Source: Ancylobacter crimeensis | GTDB lineage: Bacteria > Pseudomonadota > Alphaproteobacteria > Rhizobiales > Xanthobacteraceae | DNA: 64,000 bases | Direction: 5' to 3' | Assembly: GCF_023016805.1 (NCBI RefSeq) | Contig: NZ_JALKCH010000003.1 | Location: 1-64,000, forward strand | Shown here: piece after piece, positions 56,210-64,000 of the stretch | Numbering within the stretch: position 1 is the stretch's first letter | How the letters are laid out: each line of letters begins with the position of its first letter | The notes under the pieces: model-generated | Databases searched by the model: none | The model's input: the letters and a program-made list of their open reading frames with translations, nothing else | What the model was told of the DNA's origin: nothing | Translations under genes and position numbers: made by a program

Positions 56210-56244
56210 AAGGGCGGAGGATGCCGGGTGCATCCTCCGCCCTT
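56210..56244. terminator. Bidirectional intrinsic terminator
   Basis: AAGGGCGGAGGATGC (56210-56224) pairs perfectly with GCATCCTCCGCCCTT (56230-56244) around a 5-nt loop. It lies between the convergent autotransporter and DAHP synthase genes. On the minus strand it is followed by TTTTT. Confidence 0.9.
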
Positions 56245-56289
56245 CTCATTCAGGTATCGTCTCGGCGGCCATCGTCCTGTCGGAACGGA

Positions 56290-57675
56290 TCACTCCGCCG
56301 CGCGGGTCACCGGGCGCACGCGGCCGGCGCGGGCGGTCTTGAGCAGGTCCGCCACAAGGAACGCCATCTCGATCGCCTGCTCGGCATTGAGCCGGGGATC
56401 GCAATAGGTGTGGTAGCGGTCCTTCAGGTCGGCATCGGTGATGGCGCGGGCGCCGCCGGTGCATTCGGTGACGTCCTTGCCGGTCATCTCCAGATGCACG
56501 CCGCCGGGATAGGTGCCTTCCGCCGCATGGACGGCGAAGAAGTCCCGCACTTCCTTCAGGATCATGTCGAAGGGCCGGGTCTTGTAGCCCGAGCCCGCCT
56601 TCACCGTGTTGCCGTGCATGGGATCGCACGACCACACAACGGCGCGGCCCTCGCGCTGCACCGCGCGCACCAGCGCCGGCAGGTGGGCGTCCACCTTGTC
56701 CGCGCCGAAGCGGGCGATCAGCGTCAGCCGGCCCGGCTCGTTCTCCGGGTTCAGCATGTCGATCAGGCGCAGCATGTCGTCCGGCTTCAGCGAGGGGCCG
56801 CACTTCAGGCCGAGCGGGTTCTTCACGCCGCGGCAATATTCCAGATGAGCGTGGTCGGCCTGCCGGGTGCGGTCGCCGATCCAGATCATGTGGCCCGAGG
56901 TCGAGTACCAGTCGCCGCTGGTCGAATCCACGCGGGTCAGCGCCTGCTCATAGCCGAGCAGCAGCGCCTCGTGGCTGGTGAAGAAATCGGTGGTCCGCAT
57001 CTCCGGGTGGGTTTCCGGGTCGATGCCGATGGCGCGCATGAAGTCGAGCGCCTCGGTGATGCGGTCCGCGACCTCCTGGTATTTGCCGGATTGCGGGCTG
57101 TCCTTGACGAAGCCGAGCATCCACTGATGCGCGTTGCCGAGGCTGGCATAGCCGCCATTGGCGAAGGCGCGCAGAAGGTTCAGCGTCGCGGCCGACTGGC
57201 GGTAGGCCTCGAGCTGGCGGCGCGGATCGGGGATGCGCGACTCGGGCGTGAACTCGATGTCGTTGACGATGTCGCCGCGATAGGACGGCAGCTCGACATC
57301 GCCGACCTTTTCCATCGGCGCCGAGCGCGGCTTGGCGAACTGACCGGCGATGCGGCCGATCTTCACCACCGGGGAGGCGCCGGCATAGGTCAGCACCACC
57401 GCCATCTGCAGGAAGACGCGGAAGAAATCGCGAATATTGTCCGCCGAATGCTCGGCGAAGCTCTCGGCGCAGTCGCCGCCCTGCAGCAGGAAGGCCTCGC
57501 CCTGCGCGACCTTGGCCAGCTCGCGCTTCAGGCGCCGCGCCTCGCCGGCGAAAACGAGCGGAGGAAACGAGGCCAACTGACGCTCCACCGCGGCAAGCGC
57601 CCCGGCGTCCGGATAGTCCGGCACCTGCTGGATGGGCTTTGCCCTCCAGGAGCCGGGAGTCCAGCGTTCAGCCAT
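56290..57675 (-). CDS. aroG: Class II 3-deoxy-7-phosphoheptulonate (DAHP) synthase
   Basis: This is the first enzyme of the shikimate pathway, joining phosphoenolpyruvate and erythrose 4-phosphate. The 461-residue protein is the plant-like class II type: [60 protein letters not shown] and the metal-binding [10 protein letters not shown] motif. GAGGAGG lies just before the ATG. Class II is the normal form in alphaproteobacteria. Confidence 0.95.
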   Translation of the reverse strand: MAERWTPGSWRAKPIQQVPDYPDAGALAAVERQLASFPPLVFAGEARRLKRELAKVAQGEAFLLQGGDCAESFAEHSADNIRDFFRVFLQMAVVLTYAGASPVVKIGRIAGQFAKPRSAPMEKVGDVELPSYRGDIVNDIEFTPESRIPDPRRQLEAYRQSAATLNLLRAFANGGYASLGNAHQWMLGFVKDSPQSGKYQEVADRITEALDFMRAIGIDPETHPEMRTTDFFTSHEALLLGYEQALTRVDSTSGDWYSTSGHMIWIGDRTRQADHAHLEYCRGVKNPLGLKCGPSLKPDDMLRLIDMLNPENEPGRLTLIARFGADKVDAHLPALVRAVQREGRAVVWSCDPMHGNTVKAGSGYKTRPFDMILKEVRDFFAVHAAEGTYPGGVHLEMTGKDVTECTGGARAITDADLKDRYHTYCDPRLNAEQAIEMAFLVADLLKTARAGRVRPVTRAAE

Positions 57676-57836
57676 CGAAACCTCCTCATCATGCCTCCGC
57701 CCTTGCCTGCGGTCCCTCGACCCCGGGCGGAAAGGCGGGCCTTATACACTGAAGCCCCCGCGCAAACCAGAGCACTGACGCCCGCGGAGCCTTGCGAAAC
57801 CGCCCTCCTGCGGCGTGCCGCGGGGCGGCGTGTCGT

Positions 57837-59258
57837 TCACAGCGCCGGCGTCGCCTCGGCGGAGGCTTCCGGCAGGCGCGGATCGCTGGAAGCGTCCTTC
57901 GAGCGCAGGGTCACCAGCTCCTCCGCCGCGCTCGGATGCAGCGCCACGGTGCGGTCGAACACCGCCTTGGTGGCACCCGCCTCCATGGCGACGCCCGCGA
58001 GCTGCACCATCTCGGCCGAGGCCTCGCCGATCATGTGCACGCCGATCACCCGGTCGTCGGCATGGTCCACCACCAGCTTCATGAAGACCCGCGTCTGCCG
58101 ACCGGAGAGCGTCGCCTTCATCGGCCGGAAGCCGGTCTTGTAGATGTCGACCCGCCGGCCGGAGCGCCGCGCCTCCTCCTCGGTCAGCCCCACCACCCCG
58201 ATCTCCGGCTCGGTGAACACCGCGGTCGGGATCAGCGAATGATCGACGCTCCATGGCGTGCCGCCGAACACCGTATCGGCGAAGGCATGGCCCTCCCGGA
58301 TCGCGATGGGGGTGAGGTTCACCCGGTCGGTCACGTCGCCCACCGCATAGATGGACGGGATATTGGTGCGCGAAGCCGCGTCCACGGCGATCGCGCCGGC
58401 CTCGTTCAGATGCACGCCCGCGGCGTCGAGCCCGAGGCCGATCGTGTTCGGCACCCGGCCGATGGCGAGCATCACCTGGTCCGCCACCACCGTGCGCCCG
58501 TCGTTCAGCAGCACCGCGCGCTGGCCGCCGGCCTTCTCGATGGCCTCGATGGTGACGCCGAGTTCCAGCGTGATGCCGGCGTTTGCGAGTTCCTCGGCGA
58601 TCCGGTTGCTGATCTCGGCATCGAAGCCGCGCAGCAGGCTCGTTCCCCGATGCACCAGCGTGACGCGCGCGCCGAGGCCGGCGAACAGGCTGGCGAATTC
58701 CAGCGCGATATAGCCTGCGCCCTGCACCACGATGCTCTCGGGGAAGCTCTCAAGATGGAACGCCTCATTCGAGGTGATGGCGAGGTCGCGGCCGGGAATG
58801 TCGAGCCCGAGATTGGGGCGCGCGCCGGTCGCGATCAGGATGGTGCCCGCCGTGACGCGCGTGCCGTCAGCGAGACGCACGTCGTGGGGATCCTCGATCA
58901 CCGCGCGCTGCGCGACCACCTCGACCCCCGCATTGGCGAGGTTGCGGGCATAGGCGGCTTCCAGCCGGGCGATCTCCCTGTCCTTGTTGGCGATCAGGGT
59001 CGGCCAGTCGAATCGCGCGCCTTCCACGGTCCAGCCGAAGCCGGCGGCGTCCTCGAATTCATGCGCGAAGCGGCTGGCATAGACGAAGAGCTTCTTGGGC
59101 ACGCAGCCGCGGATGACGCAGGTGCCGCCCACCCGGTATTCCTCCGCCACCATGACCCGCGCGCCATAGCCTGCCGCGATGCGGGCGGCGCGCACGCCCC
59201 CCGAACCGGCGCCGATGACGAACAGGTCGGTGTCGTAGGTCGATGCGGCCTCGGCCAT
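57837..59258 (-). CDS. gor: Glutathione-disulfide reductase
   Basis: This is an FAD- and NADPH-dependent disulfide reductase. The 473-residue protein has the FAD motif VIGAGSGGVRAA, the redox pair Cys47/Cys52 (CVIRGC) and VVQGAGYIALEFASLF. NADPH-type residues follow, then IYAVGDVTDRVNLTP. The C-terminal HPSAAEE carries the catalytic His and Glu; the usual HPT is HPS here. It is divergent from the tctCBA genes. Confidence 0.94.
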   Translation of the reverse strand: MAEAASTYDTDLFVIGAGSGGVRAARIAAGYGARVMVAEEYRVGGTCVIRGCVPKKLFVYASRFAHEFEDAAGFGWTVEGARFDWPTLIANKDREIARLEAAYARNLANAGVEVVAQRAVIEDPHDVRLADGTRVTAGTILIATGARPNLGLDIPGRDLAITSNEAFHLESFPESIVVQGAGYIALEFASLFAGLGARVTLVHRGTSLLRGFDAEISNRIAEELANAGITLELGVTIEAIEKAGGQRAVLLNDGRTVVADQVMLAIGRVPNTIGLGLDAAGVHLNEAGAIAVDAASRTNIPSIYAVGDVTDRVNLTPIAIREGHAFADTVFGGTPWSVDHSLIPTAVFTEPEIGVVGLTEEEARRSGRRVDIYKTGFRPMKATLSGRQTRVFMKLVVDHADDRVIGVHMIGEASAEMVQLAGVAMEAGATKAVFDRTVALHPSAAEELVTLRSKDASSDPRLPEASAEATPAL

Positions 59259-59666
59259 GTTTGCGCTCCTGAAAAGCTGCGCGCCTCAATGCGGGCCTGA
59301 TGTCAGCCCCCGCGCGGCGCACGTCAAGCCGGCGCAGCGCAGCCATGCCGAAAGCGGCGGCAGACGGGCCGATCGCTCCGTGCGCGGCGACCCCCTGACC
59401 GCACTTTCCTGCCCCAGCGTATCCTGTGCGCATGAGCCGCCTCGCGCAGCGGAGGCGGTCATGTTCCGCTGCTGCTGTTTCGATGCCGCGCCAGCCCGCC
59501 AGAAGCCGGCGAGGCATGACGCAGAGCTTCGCGGCTCACCGCGCCGATCGCCCGCCTGAACCTTCTTTGGTGGTGCTCGACAGTTGGGGAAGTGCGCTCT
59601 AGCCTGCGCTCCAACACTTGAAGGCGACATCCCGACGCAGGATGTTGCTGCCGCTGGAGGAACCTC
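59259..59666. other. Divergent intergenic region gor-tctC
   Basis: This 408-nt gap has no supported gene. The tctC side ends with a clear GGAGGAA Shine-Dalgarno sequence a few bases before the ATG at 59667. Open frames in the gap run on the opposite strand of the real genes and have no family-like features. Confidence 0.4.
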
Positions 59667-60647
59667 ATGTCGCGTATCATCCGCACTCTCGTCGTCGCGC
59701 TTGCGCTGGGCGCCGCCCTGCCGGCCGCCCTCACCACAGGCACGGCACAGGCACAGGTCGGCGAGCTCAAGATCATCGCGCCGGCCGCGCCGGGTGGCGG
59801 CTGGGACCAGACCGCCCGCGCCATGCAGCAGGCGCTGCAGGCCGAGAAGCTTTCCGCCAATGTGCAGGTGCTGAACGTGCCCGGCGCCGGCGGCACCATC
59901 GGCCTCGCCCAGTTCGTCAACGGCTCGAAGGGCGATCCCCATGCGCTGATCGTCGGCGGCTATGTGATGGTGGGTGCCATCATCACCAACAAGGCGCCGG
60001 TCGATCTCTCGAAGGTCACGCCCATCGCCCGCCTCACCGGCGAATACGAGGCGCTTGCGGTGCCGGCCTCCTCGCCCATCAAGACCGCCGCCGATCTCGT
60101 CGCGGCGCTGAAGGCCGATCCGCGCAAGGTCTCCTGGGCCGGCGGCTCGGCCGGCGGTACCGACCACATCACCGCCGGGCTTATCGCCAAGGCGGTCGGC
60201 GTCGACCCCACCAAGATCAACTACATCGCCTTCTCCGGCGGCGGCGAATCGCTCGCCTCCATCCTCGGCGGCAAGGTGACGGTCGGCATCGCCAGCCTGT
60301 CGGAGTTCGACGCCCAGGCCAAGGCCGGCAAGCTGCGCATCCTCGCCGTCTCCAGCCCGGAGCGCCTGCCGGAAGCCAAGGACGTTCCGACCTTCAGGGA
60401 GAGCGGCATCGACGTCGAGATCCAGAACTGGCGCATGGTCGCCGCGGCGCCCGGTATCACCGACGAACAGAAGGCGACCCTGACCGACACCATCACCAAG
60501 ATGGCGAAGTCCAAGACCTGGCAGGACACGCTCGCCGCCAAGGGCTGGGCCGACACCTTCCTCGCCGGCCCGGAATTCGAGGCGCAGCTCGCCAAGGACA
60601 TCGCGGCGACGCAGGCCATCCTGAAGGACATCGGCCTCGCGCACTGA
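59667..60647 (+). CDS. tctC: Tripartite tricarboxylate transporter substrate-binding protein TctC
   Basis: This 326-residue periplasmic (Bug-type) binding protein has a signal peptide ([24 protein letters not shown]). It has the family hallmarks [34 protein letters not shown] and [13 protein letters not shown]. It is followed by tctB and tctA, so it captures a tri- or dicarboxylate. The substrate cannot be named. Confidence 0.92.
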   Translation: MSRIIRTLVVALALGAALPAALTTGTAQAQVGELKIIAPAAPGGGWDQTARAMQQALQAEKLSANVQVLNVPGAGGTIGLAQFVNGSKGDPHALIVGGYVMVGAIITNKAPVDLSKVTPIARLTGEYEALAVPASSPIKTAADLVAALKADPRKVSWAGGSAGGTDHITAGLIAKAVGVDPTKINYIAFSGGGESLASILGGKVTVGIASLSEFDAQAKAGKLRILAVSSPERLPEAKDVPTFRESGIDVEIQNWRMVAAAPGITDEQKATLTDTITKMAKSKTWQDTLAAKGWADTFLAGPEFEAQLAKDIAATQAILKDIGLAH

Positions 60648-60796
60648 AAGCCGGCCCGCTGCGCTGCGAAACCGATCCCGGAGGCCGCATCGTCGGCCTC
60701 CGCTTTCGTTCCGACCCTGAATTTCCTTCCGTTGCGGAAGACCTGACCGGCGACGGATCACGACCACGCCCCCCCAGCAAGACGGGACAGTCTTTC

Positions 60797-61318
60797 ATGA
60801 GCGAGCCCTCCCCCATCGTGCGAAGCGGCCCTGATACGGGGCGGCTCGTCATCGCCGCCGGCCTTGCCGTGGTCGCCGCCGTGGTCGGCTGGGAAGCGTG
60901 GCGGCTCTCGGCCGTGGACGCATTCTCGGCGGTCGGCCCGGCGGCGTTCCCGACCATCATCGCGATCGGCCTCGCCATTCTGGCGGTCGCCAACACGGTG
61001 GAGGCCTTGCGCGGCATCGAGGAGGAGCGGCCGCGGGACGAGATCGGGCCGATGGCCTGGGTGCTGGCGGGGCTGGTGGGGCAGATCGTGCTGCTGACCT
61101 TCGCCGGATTCGCGATCGCGACGGGCTGGCTGTTCGCCGCCACCGCACGCGGCTTCGGGCGCGGCCCGCTCTGGGCGCATTTTCTGGCCGGCACGGTGCT
61201 CTGCCTCTTCATCTATCTCGTCTTCGCGCTGGGCCTGCAGCTTTCGCTTCCCGCCGGCCCGCTGGAACACGCGGTTGGCGGCGCGATCCAGCGCCTGCTC
61301 GGCGCCCTTTTCGGCTGA
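60797..61318 (+). CDS. tctB: Tripartite tricarboxylate transporter small membrane subunit TctB
   Basis: This 173-residue protein has four predicted membrane helices, as in TctB: first helix VIAAGLAVVAAVVGWEAW and later segments AFPTIIAIGLAILAVA, GLVGQIVLLTFAGFAIATGW and VLCLFIYLVFALGL. It lies between the tctC and tctA genes. The start at 60797 places the first helix properly. Confidence 0.88.
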   Translation: MSEPSPIVRSGPDTGRLVIAAGLAVVAAVVGWEAWRLSAVDAFSAVGPAAFPTIIAIGLAILAVANTVEALRGIEEERPRDEIGPMAWVLAGLVGQIVLLTFAGFAIATGWLFAATARGFGRGPLWAHFLAGTVLCLFIYLVFALGLQLSLPAGPLEHAVGGAIQRLLGALFG

Positions 61319-61333
61319 GCGGGGGAACAACCG

Positions 61334-62845
61334 ATGGACACTTTCGCCGCACTCGGACAGGGCGTGCTCGTCGCCCTCCAACCGATGAACCTGCTCTTCG
61401 CCTTTGTCGGCGTCATGCTCGGCACCGCGGTCGGCGTGCTGCCCGGCATCGGACCGGCGCTGACGGTGGCACTGCTGCTGCCGATCACCTTCAAGCTCGA
61501 CCCCGCCGGCTCGCTGATCATGTTCGCCGGCATCTATTATGGCGGCATGTATGGCGGCTCGACCGCCTCGATCCTTTTGAACACGCCGGGCGAAAGCTCC
61601 TCCATCGTCACCGCGCTGGAAGGCAACAAGATGGCCCGCGCCGGGCGCGGGGGGCCTGCGCTGGCGACGGCTGCGATCGGCTCCTTCGTCGCCGGCACCA
61701 TCGCCACGCTGGGCCTCGCCTTGATCGCACCGACGGTGGTGGACATCGCCATCTCCTTCGGGCCGGAGGATTATTTCGCGCTGATGGTGCTGGCCTTCAC
61801 CACGGTGTCGGCGGCCTTCGGCTCCTCGGTCACGCGCGGGCTGACCAGCCTGTTCATCGGCCTCACCCTCGGCCTCATCGGCATCGACCTGCAGAGCGGG
61901 CAGGCGCGCCTTTCCTTCGGCGTGCCGGACCTGCTCGACGGCGTCGAGGTGACGACGCTGGCGGTCGCGCTGTTCGCCATCGGCGAGACACTCTCCGTCG
62001 TCGCCGCGGGCGCACGGGCGGAGGAGGTGATCGAGCCGGTGAAAGGTTCGGTCTTCATGACGAAGGACGACTGGCGCCGCTCATGGAAGCCGTGGCTGCG
62101 GGGCACCGTGCTCGGCTTTCCCATCGGCGCCATGCCGGCGGGCGGCGCGGAGATTCCGACCTTCCTCTCCTATGCGCTGGAAAAGCGGCTCTGCCCCCGC
62201 AAGGACGAGTTCGGCAACGGCGCGATCGAAGGCGTCGCGGGGCCGGAGGCGGCCAATAATGCCGCCGCCGCCGGCGTGCTGGTGCCGCTGCTGACCCTCG
62301 GCCTGCCGACCTCGGCGACGGCGGCGATCATGCTGGCGGGCTTCCAGCAATACGGCCTCAACCCCGGCCCGCTGCTCTTCGCCACCGCGCCGGAACTGGT
62401 GTGGGGCCTCATCGCCAGCCTGTTCATCGCCAACGGCATGCTGCTGGTGCTGAACCTGCCGCTGGTCGGCCTGTGGGTGCGGCTGCTCGCCATTCCCCGG
62501 CCGTGGCTCTATGGTGGCATCCTCGTCTTCGCAACGCTCGGCACGCTCGGCGCCAATCCTTCGCTGGTCGAGCTCGGCATGCTCATCGCCTTCGGCCTGC
62601 TCGGCTATGTGCTGCGCCGCTACGATTACCCGATCGCGCCGGTGGTGGTCGGTCTCATCCTCGGCCCGCTCGCCGAGCAGCAGTTGCGCCGTGCGCTGGC
62701 AATCAGCGTCGGCGATCCGATGGTGTTGTTCCAGAGCCCGATCGCGATGGTGCTGCTGTCCCTCGCCGCGCTCGCCCTCGTGGGGCCGCTGCTGTTCCAG
62801 CTCATCACCGGCCATCGGGCCCCGGTAGGGGCGGACGAGGACTGA
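61334..62845 (+). CDS. tctA: Tripartite tricarboxylate transporter large membrane subunit TctA
   Basis: This 503-residue permease has about 10-12 membrane helices. It carries the TctA signatures [41 protein letters not shown] and, in the second half, [18 protein letters not shown] and [21 protein letters not shown]. It starts 15 nt after tctB and ends before a strong terminator. TctABC systems use a secondary, ion-driven mechanism. Confidence 0.94.
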   Translation: MDTFAALGQGVLVALQPMNLLFAFVGVMLGTAVGVLPGIGPALTVALLLPITFKLDPAGSLIMFAGIYYGGMYGGSTASILLNTPGESSSIVTALEGNKMARAGRGGPALATAAIGSFVAGTIATLGLALIAPTVVDIAISFGPEDYFALMVLAFTTVSAAFGSSVTRGLTSLFIGLTLGLIGIDLQSGQARLSFGVPDLLDGVEVTTLAVALFAIGETLSVVAAGARAEEVIEPVKGSVFMTKDDWRRSWKPWLRGTVLGFPIGAMPAGGAEIPTFLSYALEKRLCPRKDEFGNGAIEGVAGPEAANNAAAAGVLVPLLTLGLPTSATAAIMLAGFQQYGLNPGPLLFATAPELVWGLIASLFIANGMLLVLNLPLVGLWVRLLAIPRPWLYGGILVFATLGTLGANPSLVELGMLIAFGLLGYVLRRYDYPIAPVVVGLILGPLAEQQLRRALAISVGDPMVLFQSPIAMVLLSLAALALVGPLLFQLITGHRAPVGADED

Positions 62846-62874
62846 ACCGCGTTCCGCCGTGCCGCAGACAGCGA

Positions 62875-62910
62875 AAAGCCCCGGCGCGAAGGCTCGCGCC
62901 GGGGCTTTTT
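62875..62910. terminator. Bidirectional intrinsic terminator after tctA
   Basis: AAAGCCCCGGCGCGA (62875-62889) pairs perfectly with TCGCGCCGGGGCTTT (62894-62908) across a 4-nt loop, followed by more T on the plus strand. It lies between convergent tctA and the DUF2059 gene. Confidence 0.92.
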
Positions 62911-62928
62911 CGTGAAGGCGGCGGCGGC

Positions 62929-63480
62929 TCAGATGGTGTAGCCGCGCTTCTTCATTTCCTCGCGGACCTTGCCTTCCATCTCGCGGGCGAAGGTGGCGCC
63001 CCACGCCTGGATGCCCCGCATGCCCTGGTCAAGCAGCGCCTGGCGCTTCTCCACCAGCTTCTTGCCGGTCGGCGAGTTGTAGAAGGCCAGCATTTCCTTC
63101 AGCTCGGCATCGCTGAACTGGGTCGCATAGGCGCGGGCGAGAATGTCGTCGATCTCGGCGCGGCGGCTCTCATATTGCGGCACGAGGCTGTTGGCGACGT
63201 CGCGCAGCTCGCGGATGAGGTCGGGATTCGCCTGGACGAAGCTTGCCGCCGCCTGCTCGATGATGCCACGGATCAGCGAATCGAAGCTCTTGCCCTCGCC
63301 ATTGGCCGCCAGAAGCTGCTTGGCGAGCGCGACCTGCGCCGCGCTCGGCGCGGGCGCATCGGCCGGGGCGGTCTGCGCCGCGACCGGGGTCGCCACCACA
63401 CCCATTGCACCCGCAGCCATCAGCGCCGCCGCCAAACCTGCCGCAATGCGCGTCTTCCGCCACTGAAACGGAACCAGCAT
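62929..63480 (-). CDS. DUF2059 periplasmic protein
   Basis: This 183-residue protein has a signal peptide (IAAGLAAALMAAGAMGVVATPVAAQ) and a DUF2059-type helical domain. The domain is a C-terminal YATQFSDAELKEMLAFYNSPTGKKLVEK-like stretch, common in proteobacterial exported proteins. Function is unknown. It lies 23 nt downstream of rpiA on the same strand. Confidence 0.85.
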   Translation of the reverse strand: MLVPFQWRKTRIAAGLAAALMAAGAMGVVATPVAAQTAPADAPAPSAAQVALAKQLLAANGEGKSFDSLIRGIIEQAAASFVQANPDLIRELRDVANSLVPQYESRRAEIDDILARAYATQFSDAELKEMLAFYNSPTGKKLVEKRQALLDQGMRGIQAWGATFAREMEGKVREEMKKRGYTI

Positions 63481-63503
63481 GAATATCTCCTAGCCAGAAT
63501 GTG

Positions 63504-64000
63504 TCACGCGCGGTCCAGAACCGTCACGCCACTGGCGCCCGCGAGGATGGCACGGCTCGCAAGCCCGATGAAAAGACCATGTTCGACGACGCCGGCCACT
63601 TCGGCCAGTCGGGCCGCAAGCAAGCCGGGATCCGGAATGACGCCGAACGCAGCATCGAGGATCAGGTGTCCCTGATCCGTGACGAAAACATGACCGTCGG
63701 GCCCACGCCGCAACGTCAGCAGCCCATGGCAGCCCGCCGCCTTGCCCGCCTTCTCGATGCTGCGACGGATCGAAGTCACGCCGAAATCCACCACCTCGAT
63801 CGGCAGCGGGAACGTGCCGAGCGTGGCGACGTGCTTGCTCTCGTCGGCGATCACGACCATCTGCGCCGAAGCGGTGGCGACGATCTTCTCGCGCAGCAGC
63901 GCGCCGCCGCCGCCCTTCACCAGCGCGAGGCCGGGGCCGATCTCGTCGGCGCCGTCGACGGTGAGATCGAGCACCGGCTGCTCGTCGAGGGTGGCCAGCG
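63504..64000 (-). CDS. rpiA: Ribose-5-phosphate isomerase A (5' part beyond the window)
   Basis: RpiA interconverts ribose 5-phosphate and ribulose 5-phosphate. The visible C-terminal 165 residues include [22 protein letters not shown] (active-site Asp and the [11 protein letters not shown] motif) and the C-terminal [16 protein letters not shown]. The reading frame runs uninterrupted to the right edge, so the N-terminal roughly 60-70 residues are outside. Confidence 0.93.
   Translation of the reverse strand, partial: LATLDEQPVLDLTVDGADEIGPGLALVKGGGGALLREKIVATASAQMVVIADESKHVATLGTFPLPIEVVDFGVTSIRRSIEKAGKAAGCHGLLTLRRGPDGHVFVTDQGHLILDAAFGVIPDPGLLAARLAEVAGVVEHGLFIGLASRAILAGASGVTVLDRA

Overview
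The window is about 64 kb of high-GC DNA with dense alphaproteobacterial gene content. The order Hyphomicrobiales (Rhizobiales) is indicated by a complete AcpXL-type very-long-chain fatty acid and lipid A cluster, class II DAHP synthase, short-form phosphatidylserine decarboxylase with PssA, a LysR/EamA pair, and DUF1127, DUF2059, DUF2865 and CreA proteins. The family may be Xanthobacteraceae, but that is an inference from gene content. All calls come from reading the sequence; no database search was run. No rRNA, tRNA or CRISPR array was recognised.

Layout. 0.1-2.7 kb: molybdate ABC transporter modABC (minus strand) with a Mo-box-like dyad before modA. 2.9-4.3 kb: a decayed region where a DUF2325-like pseudogene is joined to an N-truncated glutamine amidotransferase. 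4.3-8.0 kb: a GntR regulator, an NtaA/SnaA/DszA-type flavin monooxygenase and an aldehyde dehydrogenase, which look like one catabolic cassette. 8.0-10.15 kb: a graveyard of a PuuC-like fragment and IS3, IS110, IS5 and IS21 pieces. 10.3-18.1 kb: a DUF1127 protein, then pbpC and a giant alpha-2-macroglobulin gene on the minus strand.

18.2-26.6 kb: acpXL, fabZ, fabF2, fabF1, an SDR reductase, an MDR dehydrogenase and lpxXL, the set that makes and transfers the 27-hydroxyoctacosanoyl chain of lipid A. A cobalt/nickel efflux pair, dmeR-dmeF, lies inside it on the opposite strand. 26.6-33 kb: a VOC protein and a polyamine region (potF-like binding protein, gamma-glutamylputrescine synthetase-like enzyme, divergent SpuC-like aminotransferase, second class III aminotransferase). 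33-38 kb: a REPIN-like repeat, rhodanese, EamA transporter, LysR, SDR, an inhibitor-like lipoprotein and a small ORF.

38-43 kb: psd-pssA (phosphatidylethanolamine synthesis), vapBC toxin-antitoxin, and an ArsR regulator overlapping an Atm1-like ABC exporter. 43-53 kb: an outer-membrane protein, LOG hydrolase, cysS with a GNAT gene, Cys-containing secreted proteins (CreA, DUF2865 and a 104-residue protein), gltX and nadE. 53-64 kb: an autotransporter, class II DAHP synthase, glutathione reductase, a tctCBA tripartite tricarboxylate transporter, a DUF2059 protein and the 3' part of rpiA, which runs off the right edge.

The most notable points are the catalytically degenerate ketosynthase FabF2 paired with an intact FabF1, the metal-efflux island with nearby repeats inside the lipid A cluster, the ArsR/Atm1 overlap, several clear operator-like palindromes, and the layered IS and pseudogene scars between 2.9 and 10.2 kb.
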